A stretch of DNA of 64,000 nucleotides from Trypanosoma brucei gambiense DAL972 (GCF_000210295.1 NC_026744.1:992001-1056000), one strand, 5' to 3'. Positions 50,774-61,392 are shown, counted from the stretch's first letter. Notes: generated by a model not told the origin, from the sequence alone. Numbers and translations: made by a program.

Positions 50774-52081
50774 ATGGCTCTTGGATTTTCCTCTGCGGGG
50801 GAAGTGTACATGTACGCAACATGCATCCTTCTTGGAGTGTCCCTTCTAATGCCCCTTAACGCTCTCGTTTCCGCACCGCGCTTTATGGTGGACTACTACA
50901 AGTACGTATCTGGTAAAGAGGATGCCGAACCGAACCTTCCCTTTTTCTGGAAAAATATTTTCACGTTCTACAATGTTGTATCGCTTGCGTCGCAGGTGAT
51001 TGCTGGACCGACCGTTCTAACTCGTGCAGCCCGTCGACTTTCATTATCTGTGCGCTTTGCCCTTTCCATCACGTTGATGATGTCGGAGGTATTTGTAGTT
51101 CTCATGATGCCTGTGATCAAGGTACCTCAAACAGTTGCCATTGTTCTTCTCTGCCTTGTGACAATATTTGCAGGTATTGGGAAATCATACCATGAGGCGA
51201 CGTGCTACGTTCTGGTGGCGTCGATGCCATCTAAGTTCATGTCTGCTGTTATGTTTGGAGTGTCACTATGCGGTGTAATAACGTCCACACTACAGTGCAT
51301 CATCAAGGCATCGATGGAAGATACCTATGAGTCCGTGCTGACGCAGTCATACATTTATTTTTCACTTGGTATTTTGATAATGTCCGCAACACTTGCGATG
51401 GTTCTCTGTCTACGATATAATTCCTACGCGCAGGAGCACGTTGCTGAGTACCGTATGCTCAAACTACAAGAACAAGGAGTAGATGCTGAGTCTCAAAATG
51501 ATGAGAATGAACCCGTGGCTGAAGGTAAAGGTGAAGGTGAAGGTAAGAGTGAGGGTGCCATGACGACAGCAGAGCAACTGACGGCAACTGCTGTTATGCC
51601 TGTCGTGAAGATTATCCGTATGATGTTAGTGACAGTCTTCTGCGGCTTCTTCCTCACCTTATTTATCTTCCCCAGTCTTATTATTCCCATCGATCGTGAC
51701 CACAATTGGTTTGCGACAATTGCCATTCTGCTATACAACTGTGGGGATGCTATTGGACGTTTCTCCACCTCGTTCAAGTGCGTTTGGCCGCCCCGCCGTG
51801 CTCTGCTGTACGCCACCTTCGCCCGCTTCATTTTTGTTCTGCCCTTCATGTTATGCATTTACCAATACATCCCTGGCCATGTCGGTCCGTATATCTTCTC
51901 GTTTCTCCTTGGCCTGACCAACTGTGTGGGTGCCATGTCGATGGTGTATGGCCCAATAACCCCTGGTCTTGAGACTGCGGGTCAGAAATTGATGGCTGGA
52001 CAGTTGATGGGGATTTCGCTGCTTTCTGGAATTGCCGCTGCATCTGTGCTCGCGATGATTGTGGTTATCTTCCTACCATGA
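50774..52081 (+). CDS. NT8: NT8-type purine transporter, diverged last copy (copy 5)
   Basis: 435 residues. It differs from the others in small clusters: ILIMSATLAMVLC for LLIMAGTLAMALC (a membrane helix, about residues 203-215), VVKIIRMM for VARIIRMM just before helix 7, and VVIFLP for VVVFLP at the end. Base changes are also clustered (51371-51405 and 51600-51615), while the rest is almost identical to the other copies. The pattern is that of an older, distinct gene largely overwritten by conversion. Changes in a helix could affect substrate choice, though this is not shown. Confidence 0.9.
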   Translation: MALGFSSAGEVYMYATCILLGVSLLMPLNALVSAPRFMVDYYKYVSGKEDAEPNLPFFWKNIFTFYNVVSLASQVIAGPTVLTRAARRLSLSVRFALSITLMMSEVFVVLMMPVIKVPQTVAIVLLCLVTIFAGIGKSYHEATCYVLVASMPSKFMSAVMFGVSLCGVITSTLQCIIKASMEDTYESVLTQSYIYFSLGILIMSATLAMVLCLRYNSYAQEHVAEYRMLKLQEQGVDAESQNDENEPVAEGKGEGEGKSEGAMTTAEQLTATAVMPVVKIIRMMLVTVFCGFFLTLFIFPSLIIPIDRDHNWFATIAILLYNCGDAIGRFSTSFKCVWPPRRALLYATFARFIFVLPFMLCIYQYIPGHVGPYIFSFLLGLTNCVGAMSMVYGPITPGLETAGQKLMAGQLMGISLLSGIAAASVLAMIVVIFLP

Positions 52082-53027
52082 GTACGCTTAATGGAGGAGC
52101 CGCTTCTCGCTCTAACTTTCTTTTTTATGTATTAATTTTTTGTAATTTCTTTTTTGTTTTTAATATATAAAAGTATCTAACGTAATATTTTAGGTATTTA
52201 ATTATTTTGTGGCTTTTGGTGATTTTATTTTATTGAAGGCAAGTGCGGGTGAGGCAGCATAAACTATTTTGGGCTGCCTCAGTACGCTAGTCGGTTACTA
52301 AATTTGAAAATTTTGTCTTAGGACTGCTTCCCCGCTACTGGGTATGTTGAGGGAAAAAACGTCAGACACTTTCTCTCGGTACCTGGTGCGGTGTGTCCGG
52401 CATTTACTTCCCTTCCTTTTTTTTTATGATGCACATTACGTTGCCTGCTGAAGATATTGTTTGGAGCAATGTGCTTGTGGTGTTTGGGTGTACTGAAATT
52501 TGTGGTGAGATGGTGCGACTCTTGTGTGGTTAAGTAAAGGAATGTGAACTGATTGTACGATATGCCACTGGTGTCGCTACTATTCACCGTTAATGGCCTC
52601 GACCATTTTTTTTTTTTGACATTAATGGGGTAAATTTTTGTTTTTGTAAAAAGGCATGAAGAAAGTAATAATACTGGTATCAGTTGTAATAAACAGGGAT
52701 TCACCTAACTCTCGTGTAGTTTGCGGTTATTCTGCTTGTTGTTGTACCTACTGTGCTTTAATGCAATGTGGTTGGTGGGTCCTTCATTTCTCTATCTTTC
52801 TCTGCTTCTTCTTTAATTTTTTTCTTATCTCTTATCCTTAATGTTTAACTGCGGCAGTTATTGCTCCAAGCTTGTGTATGTTGTAGCTGTACTTGGTGAG
52901 TTGTTCTTCTTTGTGTTTTACCTTTTTATTTGTTCCTTTATATTGTTTGATTTCCCATTTCCCATTTCTTTTCTTCTTTTCTTATTTTTTTGTTATTTTG
53001 TTTCATATTCATTAGTATTTTTGTGTA
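52082..53027. other. 3' UTR of the last NT8 copy and leader of bL27m
   Basis: After a short shared stretch, the early 3' UTR (about 52105-52240) is unlike the other copies and lacks the TA repeat. Shared sequence resumes with the stem-loop, runs to about 52580, and then gives way to the flank before bL27m. T/C-rich tracts at 52790-52830 and 52948-53000 probably provide the bL27m splice signal. Confidence 0.6.
52250..52281 (+). promoter_or_regulatory. 3' UTR stem-loop of NT8 copy 5, longer stem
   Basis: TGAGGCAGC (52250-52258) pairs perfectly with GCTGCCTCA (52273-52281) around a 14-base loop. Compared with copies 1-4, the stem grows from six to nine pairs through an A-to-G change on each side, while the surrounding 3' UTR is strongly diverged. 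That supports selection on the structure. Confidence 0.65.
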
Positions 53028-53585
53028 ATGTTAAAGTGCTCCTTGTGCTATCTAGCAAGCAAGGTGACTGCGGGTAATGCGAAAAATCAAGCCGGCCACC
53101 CAAGGCGGAAGGCTAAACTATTTCATGTTGTTCCTGGTACTCCAGTTACTCCATTTGAGAAGCTAAAGGAACAGAGGCGGCGGTTTGGTCAGGATCGTCA
53201 TTCGCGTTTACCTGAATATCGACCAGGGAATAATGTTCGTATGGATCCTAATACATACACGTTGTACGCCACAAAGAAGGGTGTGATGACGATACGTGAG
53301 AGCCGCATTAATCCCAAGTATAAATGGCTTGATGTGGAACCTGACATTCAAAAGGTTTATCGCAGTAGAGAATTGCGACGGGCACTTCAGGAAAGGGAAA
53401 TGGCCTCTATGGCGGTTGGTGAAAACTCGAACTACCGGGTAGAGCTGGACTTGTTGCTGGAACCGGATTGGCGTGAGCGTGTCATGCATGTGCCGAAGGC
53501 TACGGAACGCTTCAAGGACCCCAATCTCTTTACCCGTGGTGTTGTTAACGAGCTGTCACCCTTGGATAGGTACAGTTACACATGA
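53028..53585 (+). CDS. Mitochondrial large-subunit ribosomal protein bL27m
   Basis: 185 residues. After a short hydrophobic N-terminus (MLKCSLCYLASKV, a possible minimal targeting sequence) comes AGNAKNQAGHPRRKAKLFH. This equals the bL27 'AGSSKNGRDS..KRLGVK' start that reaches toward the peptidyl-transferase centre. Then comes YRPGNNVRMDPNTYTLYATKKGVM, which equals 'HPGNNVG.GKDHTLFAL..G.V'. bL27 is about 85 residues in bacteria; the C-terminal 100 residues here (charged helices) are an extension of the kind common in trypanosome mitoribosomes. Location in the mitochondrial matrix is inferred. The 5' part is duplicated before the assembly gap. Confidence 0.85.
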   Translation: MLKCSLCYLASKVTAGNAKNQAGHPRRKAKLFHVVPGTPVTPFEKLKEQRRRFGQDRHSRLPEYRPGNNVRMDPNTYTLYATKKGVMTIRESRINPKYKWLDVEPDIQKVYRSRELRRALQEREMASMAVGENSNYRVELDLLLEPDWRERVMHVPKATERFKDPNLFTRGVVNELSPLDRYSYT

Positions 53586-55658
53586 AATAGGTAGATGGCA
53601 GTAGGTTTTTACCTTGCGTTTGCTCGCTCTCTCACATGCCTCTATGGGTTTGATCTTTATGTGAGGAAAGCAGGGGACTTAGTCCGTATGGACGGTGTCT
53701 GTATGCGCTCTTAAAGTTGCGAGGCGGACCTGCGACAGTTGTGGGAGACACACTTCGTTTTCCCGTAGTGTTCCACTGTGAGGAGTCAGTAATTAACACA
53801 AATCGTGAAATAATAGCAATGACTATACTTATAGTTGATTGCCGACAAATATCGACCAGGAGCTAAACATTTTTTTTGCAAGACTGCACTGTATGCAGAG
53901 TTTGCTTCTCTTTCTGTCGTTCTCGTGCATTTGTGCGTATTATTACAGGTTAAACATTGGTGGACTATGGGTTGCCGCAGTTTTTGGTACTGTTTCATAT
54001 TGAACGCACGTGGTTCGGTTGGGCTGCGCATATGTGTATCGTGTCAGCTAACGTTGCATTGCTAGTTAATGGGGCTCCTGCGATGGCAGTGGTTAACGCA
54101 GGTTATGAAGCAGGAATTGACGACTAACAAAACCATCTGGTCCGGAATGTAAGCCAAAGTTACTACTGAGTGCATGGGTCGGAAGGGTACGAGCCAAACT
54201 GCTTTGTGACTGCGTTGGTGGTTACTTTACCATCTATTCTCTGGAGTGCTGTCCATGGTGACGCCGGAAACGCTGCGTTACCAGCGGTTCACCATGGCGC
54301 CCTACCACAAATCCGTACCAAAGAAATATATGATACTAACCAACTTAACGGGCTCCCGTGCTGTGGCACTACACTGAACCATGTGAGTGGCCCACTGAGT
54401 TATGTTGGGGGAGTTACAAAATCTAGAGGTCATCGGTGCCGAAGTGTAACCGAAAGCCTTTGCAATCTTCCTCGTTTGGTGGCAGCGTATCGTAGCGCCA
54501 CACATCACTGCACCGACCGGCACCAGTGTGAATAAGTAGGGCCTGTACGCGAAACCCCGTGTTGTAGCGGAGTGGGTTGTACGCGGTTGGGCGCGTTTGC
54601 AGTTGGCTGGACTCGCAGCGATATCTGTTCGCCTCCCATTCCTGTTATTTATCGTCCCTGTAGCCGCTGTTGTGTCATGTGTATGTGTGAAGTCTCATTT
54701 CTGCGCGGACGTTTGGTGATGCTTCCGCCAGAGAAAGGGGTGTTAAGGTGCCACATTCCTCAAATCATGGAATGTTAGCGCTGCTTGTTGTATAAAAGGC
54801 TGTTGCTCTTCATTCCCGTCCTGTAGCGAAATTTAGAACTGATGGCGGCAAACATCCCTCGAGCTGTGATACGTGCCCCATGTTGCACCGAAGGCTTTCA
54901 GTGAGGTATAACGGATCGGTTGAATGTGGATGAGCTCGACCTGCTTGTCTCTTCGGGTGAATGAATGGGGTGGTATGGTATTTTTTCGCAGTAGGAATAC
55001 ATTCCAAAATGATCCCCTTTTCACTCAGCCCCTTTCTTTTTGTTGTGTCATTTATTATTATTGTTATCGATGCCAGTTTTTCTTGTCGGGGTTGCTGATA
55101 CGAATTTTAGCTGCCGCCACCTCTGTGTATGTGTACACCAGGTGGGCGTGGTGGCGTTGCGCTGTTGGTTACTTTTCATGTTGTTTCCCGTCTATTACGT
55201 TGGTTCAATCGGCGAAGCGTCGCTACTCTCAAGAAGAAAAAATTTTGTCAAACCAAACGAACCAAAGAAAAGGGCCGAAAAGGAGGAGGAGGGTTTGGCA
55301 GGGAAGTGGGGTCGCGGGTTGGAAACAGAGATGATGAGGAGGAGCGAAGCAAGTTCAAGAGGAAAAGAAACAGAACGAAGCGTGGAGGGGGAGGGAACCG
55401 TATTAAATAACTTAAGAGTGCGGCCGGGAACTCGGAAAGGACGGGGGAACTCATTTGTAACGAAGAAAGAAGCTCCGCTTTATTTTTTTACCCTTCGTTA
55501 TTCCCAGTTAAGTAAGAGCGTACACACATCCAAGCAAGTAGGTTAGATATAGGAAGTTAAGAGCTGGTGAAGAAGAAACTGAGACGAAGTACAGAGAAGA
55601 TACCGAAGGAAAGGGATATCATTTGCATCTGCTCTTTACTGCGAGGCTACAGTGAAAC
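53586..55658. other. Two-kilobase intergenic region before adenylosuccinate synthetase
   Basis: No supported gene. Open frames at 54170-54535 (starts at GTG) and 55040-55546 (starts at TTG) have low-complexity or unremarkable products. A purine-rich block (55245-55460) resembles UTR sequence. I found no tRNA or repeat. Confidence 0.45.
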
Positions 55659-57467
55659 ATGGCCGCGGCTCCAAGTGCGACAGCACCTAAGCATAACTAC
55701 ACACTCGGAACAAATGCTTCGCAACTCGAGCTGTACAAGTACCTCAAGACTGTTCCTCCCATCCCAGAGCTGCGACAGGCGGTAACAATTAAGAAGTACG
55801 AAGAGGCTTCTGTTGATGATACCTTGTACCCGTTGATTGATGAGCACCAGATCATCATGGTGGTCGGTGCTTTCTTCGGAGATGAGGGAAAGGGGAAGAC
55901 AGTGGATGCCGTTGCTCGCCACCCCGCATGCACGTGCGTCGCCCGAGTTAACAGCGGAGAAAATGCTGGACACACAGTCTTTGATGACATTGGCCGCAAG
56001 TATGTGTTTAACCTTGCCCCATCCAGCCTTCTCACGCCCAACACGCGCAACTACGTGAGCTCGGAGTGTGTTATGGATCCCATTAGCTTCATGGAGAGGG
56101 AGATAGGACAATTTATCAAATCAAATATGCCCTACAAGGACAAGCTCTTTGTTGGCAATGTTTTTGTGGTTACACCCTACCACAAGTTGCTTGATTTGCT
56201 TGGATCCGCACCAAACTCCTCAACCTTGAAGGGCATGTCCCCCATCCATGCCTCAAAGGTGACGAAGCGTGGCATCCGCCTGGACCACATTTTCAATGAT
56301 GAGGGGGTTCTCCGAGCCCGGCTTGCTAAGGACATGGACACATACTATGGATTGCTAAAAGTTAAGGGACTAACCGATAAGGATGTGGTCCGCCGCTGTG
56401 AAGAGGAGAATGCTGATGGTGTGGAGCGTGTGCCAGGTTATGTGGTAGACTTTGCGCGGGCGGAGAATAAGATCGACTATTTGGTGAAACTCTACACTGA
56501 GCGAGTGAAGAACAACAAGGACTTCCCACGGCGTTGTGACGTGACCCATGAATTACGCGCGGCACTTGCCAGGGGTGAGAAATTGCTGTTGGAGGGCCCG
56601 CAGTCCTACTGGCTGAGTAACGCCCGTGAGAAATTCTGGGAGAGCACCACCTCCGCGGACACGACGGCAGGTGGACTACTGGCCTCTGCTCAGTTCAACT
56701 TTCAGCGGTATAAAGTTTTGGTGATTAATGTGCACAAGGCACCGGGAAGCAGCCGTGTTGGAATTGGCGCAAACCCCAGTAGCTTTGTCCCGCAAGATTA
56801 TTACTCCGCCCAGGACATAAAGACCCTTGAGGCGCTACCCAAGGGTGGGTGCGTTGACTTCGACAAGATTCAAAACTTCTTTTACACTAAGGCGTTTAAC
56901 ACCGAGTCGAAAACCTTTAACGGCATATATGAGCCGCTGGAGTACGAGGATGCCACTGGGAAGTATAACATTGGCGTCGCGATGTCCATCGCTTCTGCCC
57001 GCCATCATGGGGAATGCGGTGCAGTCACCAAAAAACCGCGCGTCTGCGGGTTCTTCGACTGCGTGTTGCACTTTGAGGTTAACGCGGTCCAGGGGCCGTA
57101 CCTTTCCATCTCTGCAGTCGACCGTGGTGACGACTACGATAGGATTGGTATTACAATTGCATATGTTTACTACGATGTGGGAAATAAGATGGTGGACGCG
57201 AACGGCCGTGTGTACAAGAATGGAGATATCATCAAAGCCGGAGACCCGGTGCCTTGCGAGATGGCGTTGTACCACTGCTATCCAATTGTGAAAGTTATCA
57301 ACGGATGGAAAGGCGCTCCCATTGCGGCTTCGAAGCGTCGTCCTAACGAGCCACTGCCGAAGGGCGTGTGTGAATTCATCGCAAATGTGGAATTCTTCAC
57401 TGGCGCAAAAGTTATTTCCATTGGCAACGGCCCGAGGGGTTCAGACATTATATACCTCAAGCAATAA
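55659..57467 (+). CDS. ADSS: Adenylosuccinate synthetase
   Basis: 602 residues. The nucleotide loop GDEGKGK lies at about 74-80, with the catalytic Asp as its second residue. NSGENAGHTV at about 97-106 holds the catalytic His (family 'N.GGNAGHT'). The C-terminal GNGPRGSDII equals the nucleotide-contacting 'S.GP.R...I' end. It joins IMP and aspartate using GTP, the first committed step from IMP to AMP in purine salvage. The protein is longer than bacterial or mammalian enzymes (about 430-455), with an N-terminal extension of about 60 residues and insertions after residue 190 and around 260-300, as in other kinetoplastid enzymes. It may be glycosomal or cytosolic; I see no clear C-terminal SKL-type signal. 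The upstream neighbours are purine transporters. Confidence 0.95.
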   Translation: MAAAPSATAPKHNYTLGTNASQLELYKYLKTVPPIPELRQAVTIKKYEEASVDDTLYPLIDEHQIIMVVGAFFGDEGKGKTVDAVARHPACTCVARVNSGENAGHTVFDDIGRKYVFNLAPSSLLTPNTRNYVSSECVMDPISFMEREIGQFIKSNMPYKDKLFVGNVFVVTPYHKLLDLLGSAPNSSTLKGMSPIHASKVTKRGIRLDHIFNDEGVLRARLAKDMDTYYGLLKVKGLTDKDVVRRCEEENADGVERVPGYVVDFARAENKIDYLVKLYTERVKNNKDFPRRCDVTHELRAALARGEKLLLEGPQSYWLSNAREKFWESTTSADTTAGGLLASAQFNFQRYKVLVINVHKAPGSSRVGIGANPSSFVPQDYYSAQDIKTLEALPKGGCVDFDKIQNFFYTKAFNTESKTFNGIYEPLEYEDATGKYNIGVAMSIASARHHGECGAVTKKPRVCGFFDCVLHFEVNAVQGPYLSISAVDRGDDYDRIGITIAYVYYDVGNKMVDANGRVYKNGDIIKAGDPVPCEMALYHCYPIVKVINGWKGAPIAASKRRPNEPLPKGVCEFIANVEFFTGAKVISIGNGPRGSDIIYLKQ

Positions 57468-60400
57468 AGTGGAGGTGAATAATGTGATGCGGTGAATATG
57501 TTTGCATGTGTGTTTGCTGTAGCTTTATGGATTGTGTTGGGTGGGGGGGGGGTGGGAGCAATAAAGCAAAGAAGGAATGTAATTTATTTTAAGAGTGTAA
57601 TGGTATTTTGTTAACGACGCAAAGCAAGGTGAGCAGCAACGGGGCTCAAGTGAAGGAAATGCATGAAAGGTCCATACGAGTTGCCAGCAATGACTGGACG
57701 TGCAAGAGGGGAGAAGGAGGGTAGTGGGATTGGTGTGAAGACAATGCAGTAAGGTGCATTGTACTATGAAGAAGGATAAGGAATAGGGAATCACTTTTTT
57801 CTTTCTTTTTTATCTTTTTTTTTTCTGACTAATTTAGCCCATTCCTTATTTTGCTTTTATTATTATTATTATTTTGCGCCACCGCCTCTCCTCCCTGCAC
57901 TCGTTTCGAACGTCCGCAATAGCGGCAACACCACCAAAAAGCAAGAAAAATCTGAAAGAGGGGTTGAAGGGATGAAAAAAAATTAAAGAAAAAAAAAAGA
58001 GAAATGTGTGTTAACGGACCGTGAGGGCGGAGAATGGCCGATAACCTTCCATTGATATTAATCTTTTATTATATCATTATTATACTGAAAATAAAAGGAA
58101 GGAAAAAAAAAACAACAACAAAAAAAAAGAAGGTGATTTCCCAATGGTTTTTGTATATTTCAACCCTTTGTCTTTTCTTTCTTTTTTGTTTTGTTTCATT
58201 CTCGTTATATACGCACATGCAGAGAGAGAGAGAGGAAAGAAAGGAAGAAAGGAAAGCAAAAAAAAAAAAAAGATAATTTGGGGAGTTTGGGGATCCGAAG
58301 CGGGAAATTTATATTACGCCAAGCGGAAAAGAGAGGTTAAGATATTATGATAATATTTTTATAATATAATTTGAGGGGGAAAAAAAAAGAGAAGAGAGAG
58401 GGGAAGTAAACCATTTAACAAAAAAAAAGAAGAAACAATAAGTAAAGCATAAAACGAAACAAAAACAAAGCCAAAGAAAAAGAAACAAAAAGTGAAAATA
58501 AATGTGGAGATGGGAGAAGGAGTGGGATCGAAATGAGTGTTTTGGCACTGGTGGGGACTGCGGGGTCAGGAGAGAAAAGAGAAACTAAAATATTTTGTGA
58601 TAATTTATATGGATTGTGTTTAATTGCTCTGCCCCATTCCATCATTGCGCGTGTTTTTTTTTGTTTTTTTTTCTTCAGAAAGAAAGGAACAAAATGAATA
58701 GCTATAGGGGCAAAAGGGAAGGAGTGAGGAGGGAGAGAGAAATAAAGGTAAAGGTAAAGACAGAAGAAACGCTGCGCGTACTCGTGTTGTTGTAATTTGA
58801 GAGGGGTAACTGATGTGCAGGTTTTTATTCCATCGGCTCGCTGTGCAGTTGATGAACGAATAAATCGGAAATAAAATACACACGCCCATTAAAAAAAAAA
58901 AAGAAAAAAAGAAAGAAAGAAAGGGATGAAAAAAAAAAATAATTAAAACATTTACTGATGCAGCAGTTTTCTTCCCTTTTTGTTTCGTTTTTCGTCTTGT
59001 GGAGATTGTCTATGTTTGGTTGCTTTTATGGATATAGTGAGGAAGAAAGGCAAAAAGTTTTTCTTGTACTTTTTCGTCTTGTCTTTTGTTTTTAAAGGGG
59101 GGGGGAAAAAATGGTCGAAGTAATATTAGGCTGGTGGGGGAGGGAAACTAATGGAAAACAAAAAGAAAAAAGGAAAAAAAACAAGGAGGGAAGATGAGGA
59201 AAAGGGGATGAAATGGGAGGGACGCGACAGAAGGCAAATTATGTGAGTAATAAAAGCAATATTATTATTTATAATCGTAGGAACGATACTGATAGAAATA
59301 GTAATAATTGTTTTGGGGACCACGTGATGGTGCTGTTGGGTTAATATGGAGAAGAATATAAGGGAGGACGAAGGAAAAAGAAAGGAAAGTGTGGTTGAAT
59401 TTAAGGAAGTGAGAGAGGTGTTTTCTTTTTTTTTTTTTAAACCTCGTACCGATTCTTTTTTGTCCCTAATTTTTCTTTGCTTGTACATTTTGCCGGTAAC
59501 GCTTTTTTTTTCTTTTTATTTTTCCTTTAACTGCTATTGTTACTATTGTTAATATTATTCGCTGAGTCTCCTTGGGGCGCCAGTATATATATATATATAT
59601 ATATATATATCTCCAAATTTGTGTGTGAATGTGTGCATAAGGCGCGGACTTTATGTAGTCGAACCCATTCATTTATTTAGTGCCGTGGTGCATTTGGGTG
59701 TGAGGAGGGTTTCAAGGGAAGGCATTTTTTTTTTTTTGCAAAATTTGGTTTTCTTTTCCTCTTTTTTTCTTTCTTTTGGATGTTGTTTTCTCACTCTCCT
59801 TCTCTCCACATATATATTTTTTCCATTTCTGTTTTCATTCTTCTTTTCCTTTTTTTCCCCCTTTATGACCCTGGCACACGCGCACACAAGCATCATACGC
59901 TTACAGGATGGTTCCTTCTTTTACAATTGGTAGACGAATGTGTACTTTTTTTTTTTAAAAAAAAATGTTGATTGACCGTTGATAATCATCATGTTTGCCT
60001 CATTTTTTCCCCTCCCCCATGTGTGTACTTCCCCCCTTTTTTTGTGGCAGTAAGAAATGAACCAGATAAAGAGAAACACAAACAGCACAAAAAGACGGAT
60101 GTTTGTTTGTGTTTGTGTTTGTGTTTGTGTGGATCATGCCACCTGTTTGCCGTAAGGTGAAGCGCACACTTCCTTCCGTGTTTCCACGTCTTTTCACATC
60201 GAATGGACAGTGACATGTTAGTAGTTGCCAGCTTCCTTTTCATCTAATTGTAGGGAAATCCAATATATATTTATATGTTTATATAATTCGGTTGTGTGCG
60301 GGTACCCACTGGCTCTCAGTTTTGTTTCGTTTTTCTGTTTTTTTTTTTGTGTTCTATGTTTCTTCCGGTTGCATACTCCCAATCCACCCTTCTCCACATA

Positions 60401-61041
60401 TCTGTGTGCCGGGACCTGCGACCGCAGCCATTCGGCGCACTAGGAGGTTCAAATGTTTGCTGAATATTCTCATATCTGTTAATTTACCAGCAGTGAACAT
60501 TTTTTTTTTTTTTTTAAAGAGAGGAATAGTAATAATAAAATGAGAGAACAACAGGCGGCAAAAGTAACCTGGTGACCCGTCCGTCTCCACCCTCTCCCTT
60601 TTTTCCCTTTTCCCTCCGTGGCTGAAGGTTTTTGGTGACTGATGAGGGCGGAGGTGGCTGGTAGCCGTTCCGCCTGCATTAACTCGGGAAGTAAAAAATA
60701 AAAAGTAAAAAAGGAAAGGAAAGTCAATGGACGGTACTCCGCATTCCACTCGCTGAGCGGAGCTGAACTTCACTTTGCATCCTTCTTCTTTTCCTTTCTT
60801 ATTCTTATTCTTTTTCTGCTTTCATACATTTTTCTCATTTTTGTAATTTATGCTTCGCTGCGGTTGCGTTTTACCGATTATGCCTTCCGCCGTTCTTTGT
60901 GGCAGAGTGCAAACGGTGCGAAGGCCATTGAAAACAAGGTTGGGGGTTCGTACCGTATAAATTAGAGTTTTCGTACTTGATAGATAAAATAAGGAAGCCA
61001 AAACTGTATTGTGGAAAGAAACTGGAGAGCGTGCTGAAACA
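57468..61041. other. 3.5 kb low-complexity intergenic region with poly(G) tracts
   Basis: Very rich in A and T homopolymers on alternating strands, with a 10-base G run at 57543-57552, a 9-base G run at 59097-59105, (ATT)n near 57859-57873, (TA)n at about 59583-59611 and a (TTTGTG)-type repeat at about 60102-60130. No gene is recognised. The length and the G runs stand out from other spacers in this window. Confidence 0.55.
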
Positions 61042-61392
61042 ATGGCAGATAACCACGAAGAACCCCATGAAGATGTGACTGTCAACAGCGATGTTATCCA
61101 GGAAGAGGTGGCAACGCTGCTCCGCATGAAGTTTGGGCAGGAGGTATGGAATCCACGCAAGGTGGACAGTTGGGTCGACGATGTTGTCGACAGTGTTCTA
61201 AAGAACCTCACGGACTTGAAGAAACCCTTTAAATTTGTCGTCAGTTGTGTGATTATGCAGCGCACCGGGGCTGCCATTTCCACCGGCTTCATTAGTTTAT
61301 GGGACAACACCTTTGATGGTGTTGTGCATGTGCCCTACGAGAACGAAACACTTCACTGCTTCGTGACTGTCTTCTTCGTTAAACTGGATTAG
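61042..61392 (+). CDS. Tctex-type dynein light chain
   Basis: 116 residues from the ATG at 61042; the frame extends upstream only to a TTG. The fold signature of the Tctex1/DYNLT family is clear: two N-terminal helices (VIQEEVATLLRMKFG, WVDDVVDSVLKNL), then strands FKFVVSCVIMQRTGAAISTG and 'SLWDNTFDGVVHVPYENETLHCFVTVFFV', where the family reads 'YK..V...I.q..G.g......CyWD...D.......n..l.ciVtVf'. Members link cargo or intermediate chains in cytoplasmic and flagellar dyneins. The protein could belong to an axonemal, intraflagellar-transport or cytoplasmic dynein; the sequence does not decide which. Confidence 0.92.
   Translation: MADNHEEPHEDVTVNSDVIQEEVATLLRMKFGQEVWNPRKVDSWVDDVVDSVLKNLTDLKKPFKFVVSCVIMQRTGAAISTGFISLWDNTFDGVVHVPYENETLHCFVTVFFVKLD

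Larger units (their letters stand above)
39592..52580 (+). repeat. Tandem array of NT8-type transporter units (about 2.97 kb each)
   Basis: Start-to-start distances are 2972 (39823 to 42795) and 2974 (42795 to 45769), and stop-to-stop after the gap is 2973 (49108 to 52081). Each unit runs from TAAATACTTGCCTG through the leader, gene, a 3' UTR with a TA microsatellite and stem-loop, and a spacer. The array holds four full genes and one gene cut by a gap. Units are nearly identical except the last, whose coding sequence and early 3' UTR have diverged. The order across the gap is uncertain. Confidence 0.9.

Noticed and set aside
54170..54535. 121-codon frame between bL27m and ADSS
   Set aside because: Begins at GTG, has no domain and no preceding splice signal of note.
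55040..55546. 168-codon frame upstream of ADSS
   Set aside because: Begins at TTG, with low-complexity basic/acidic translation from purine-rich UTR sequence.
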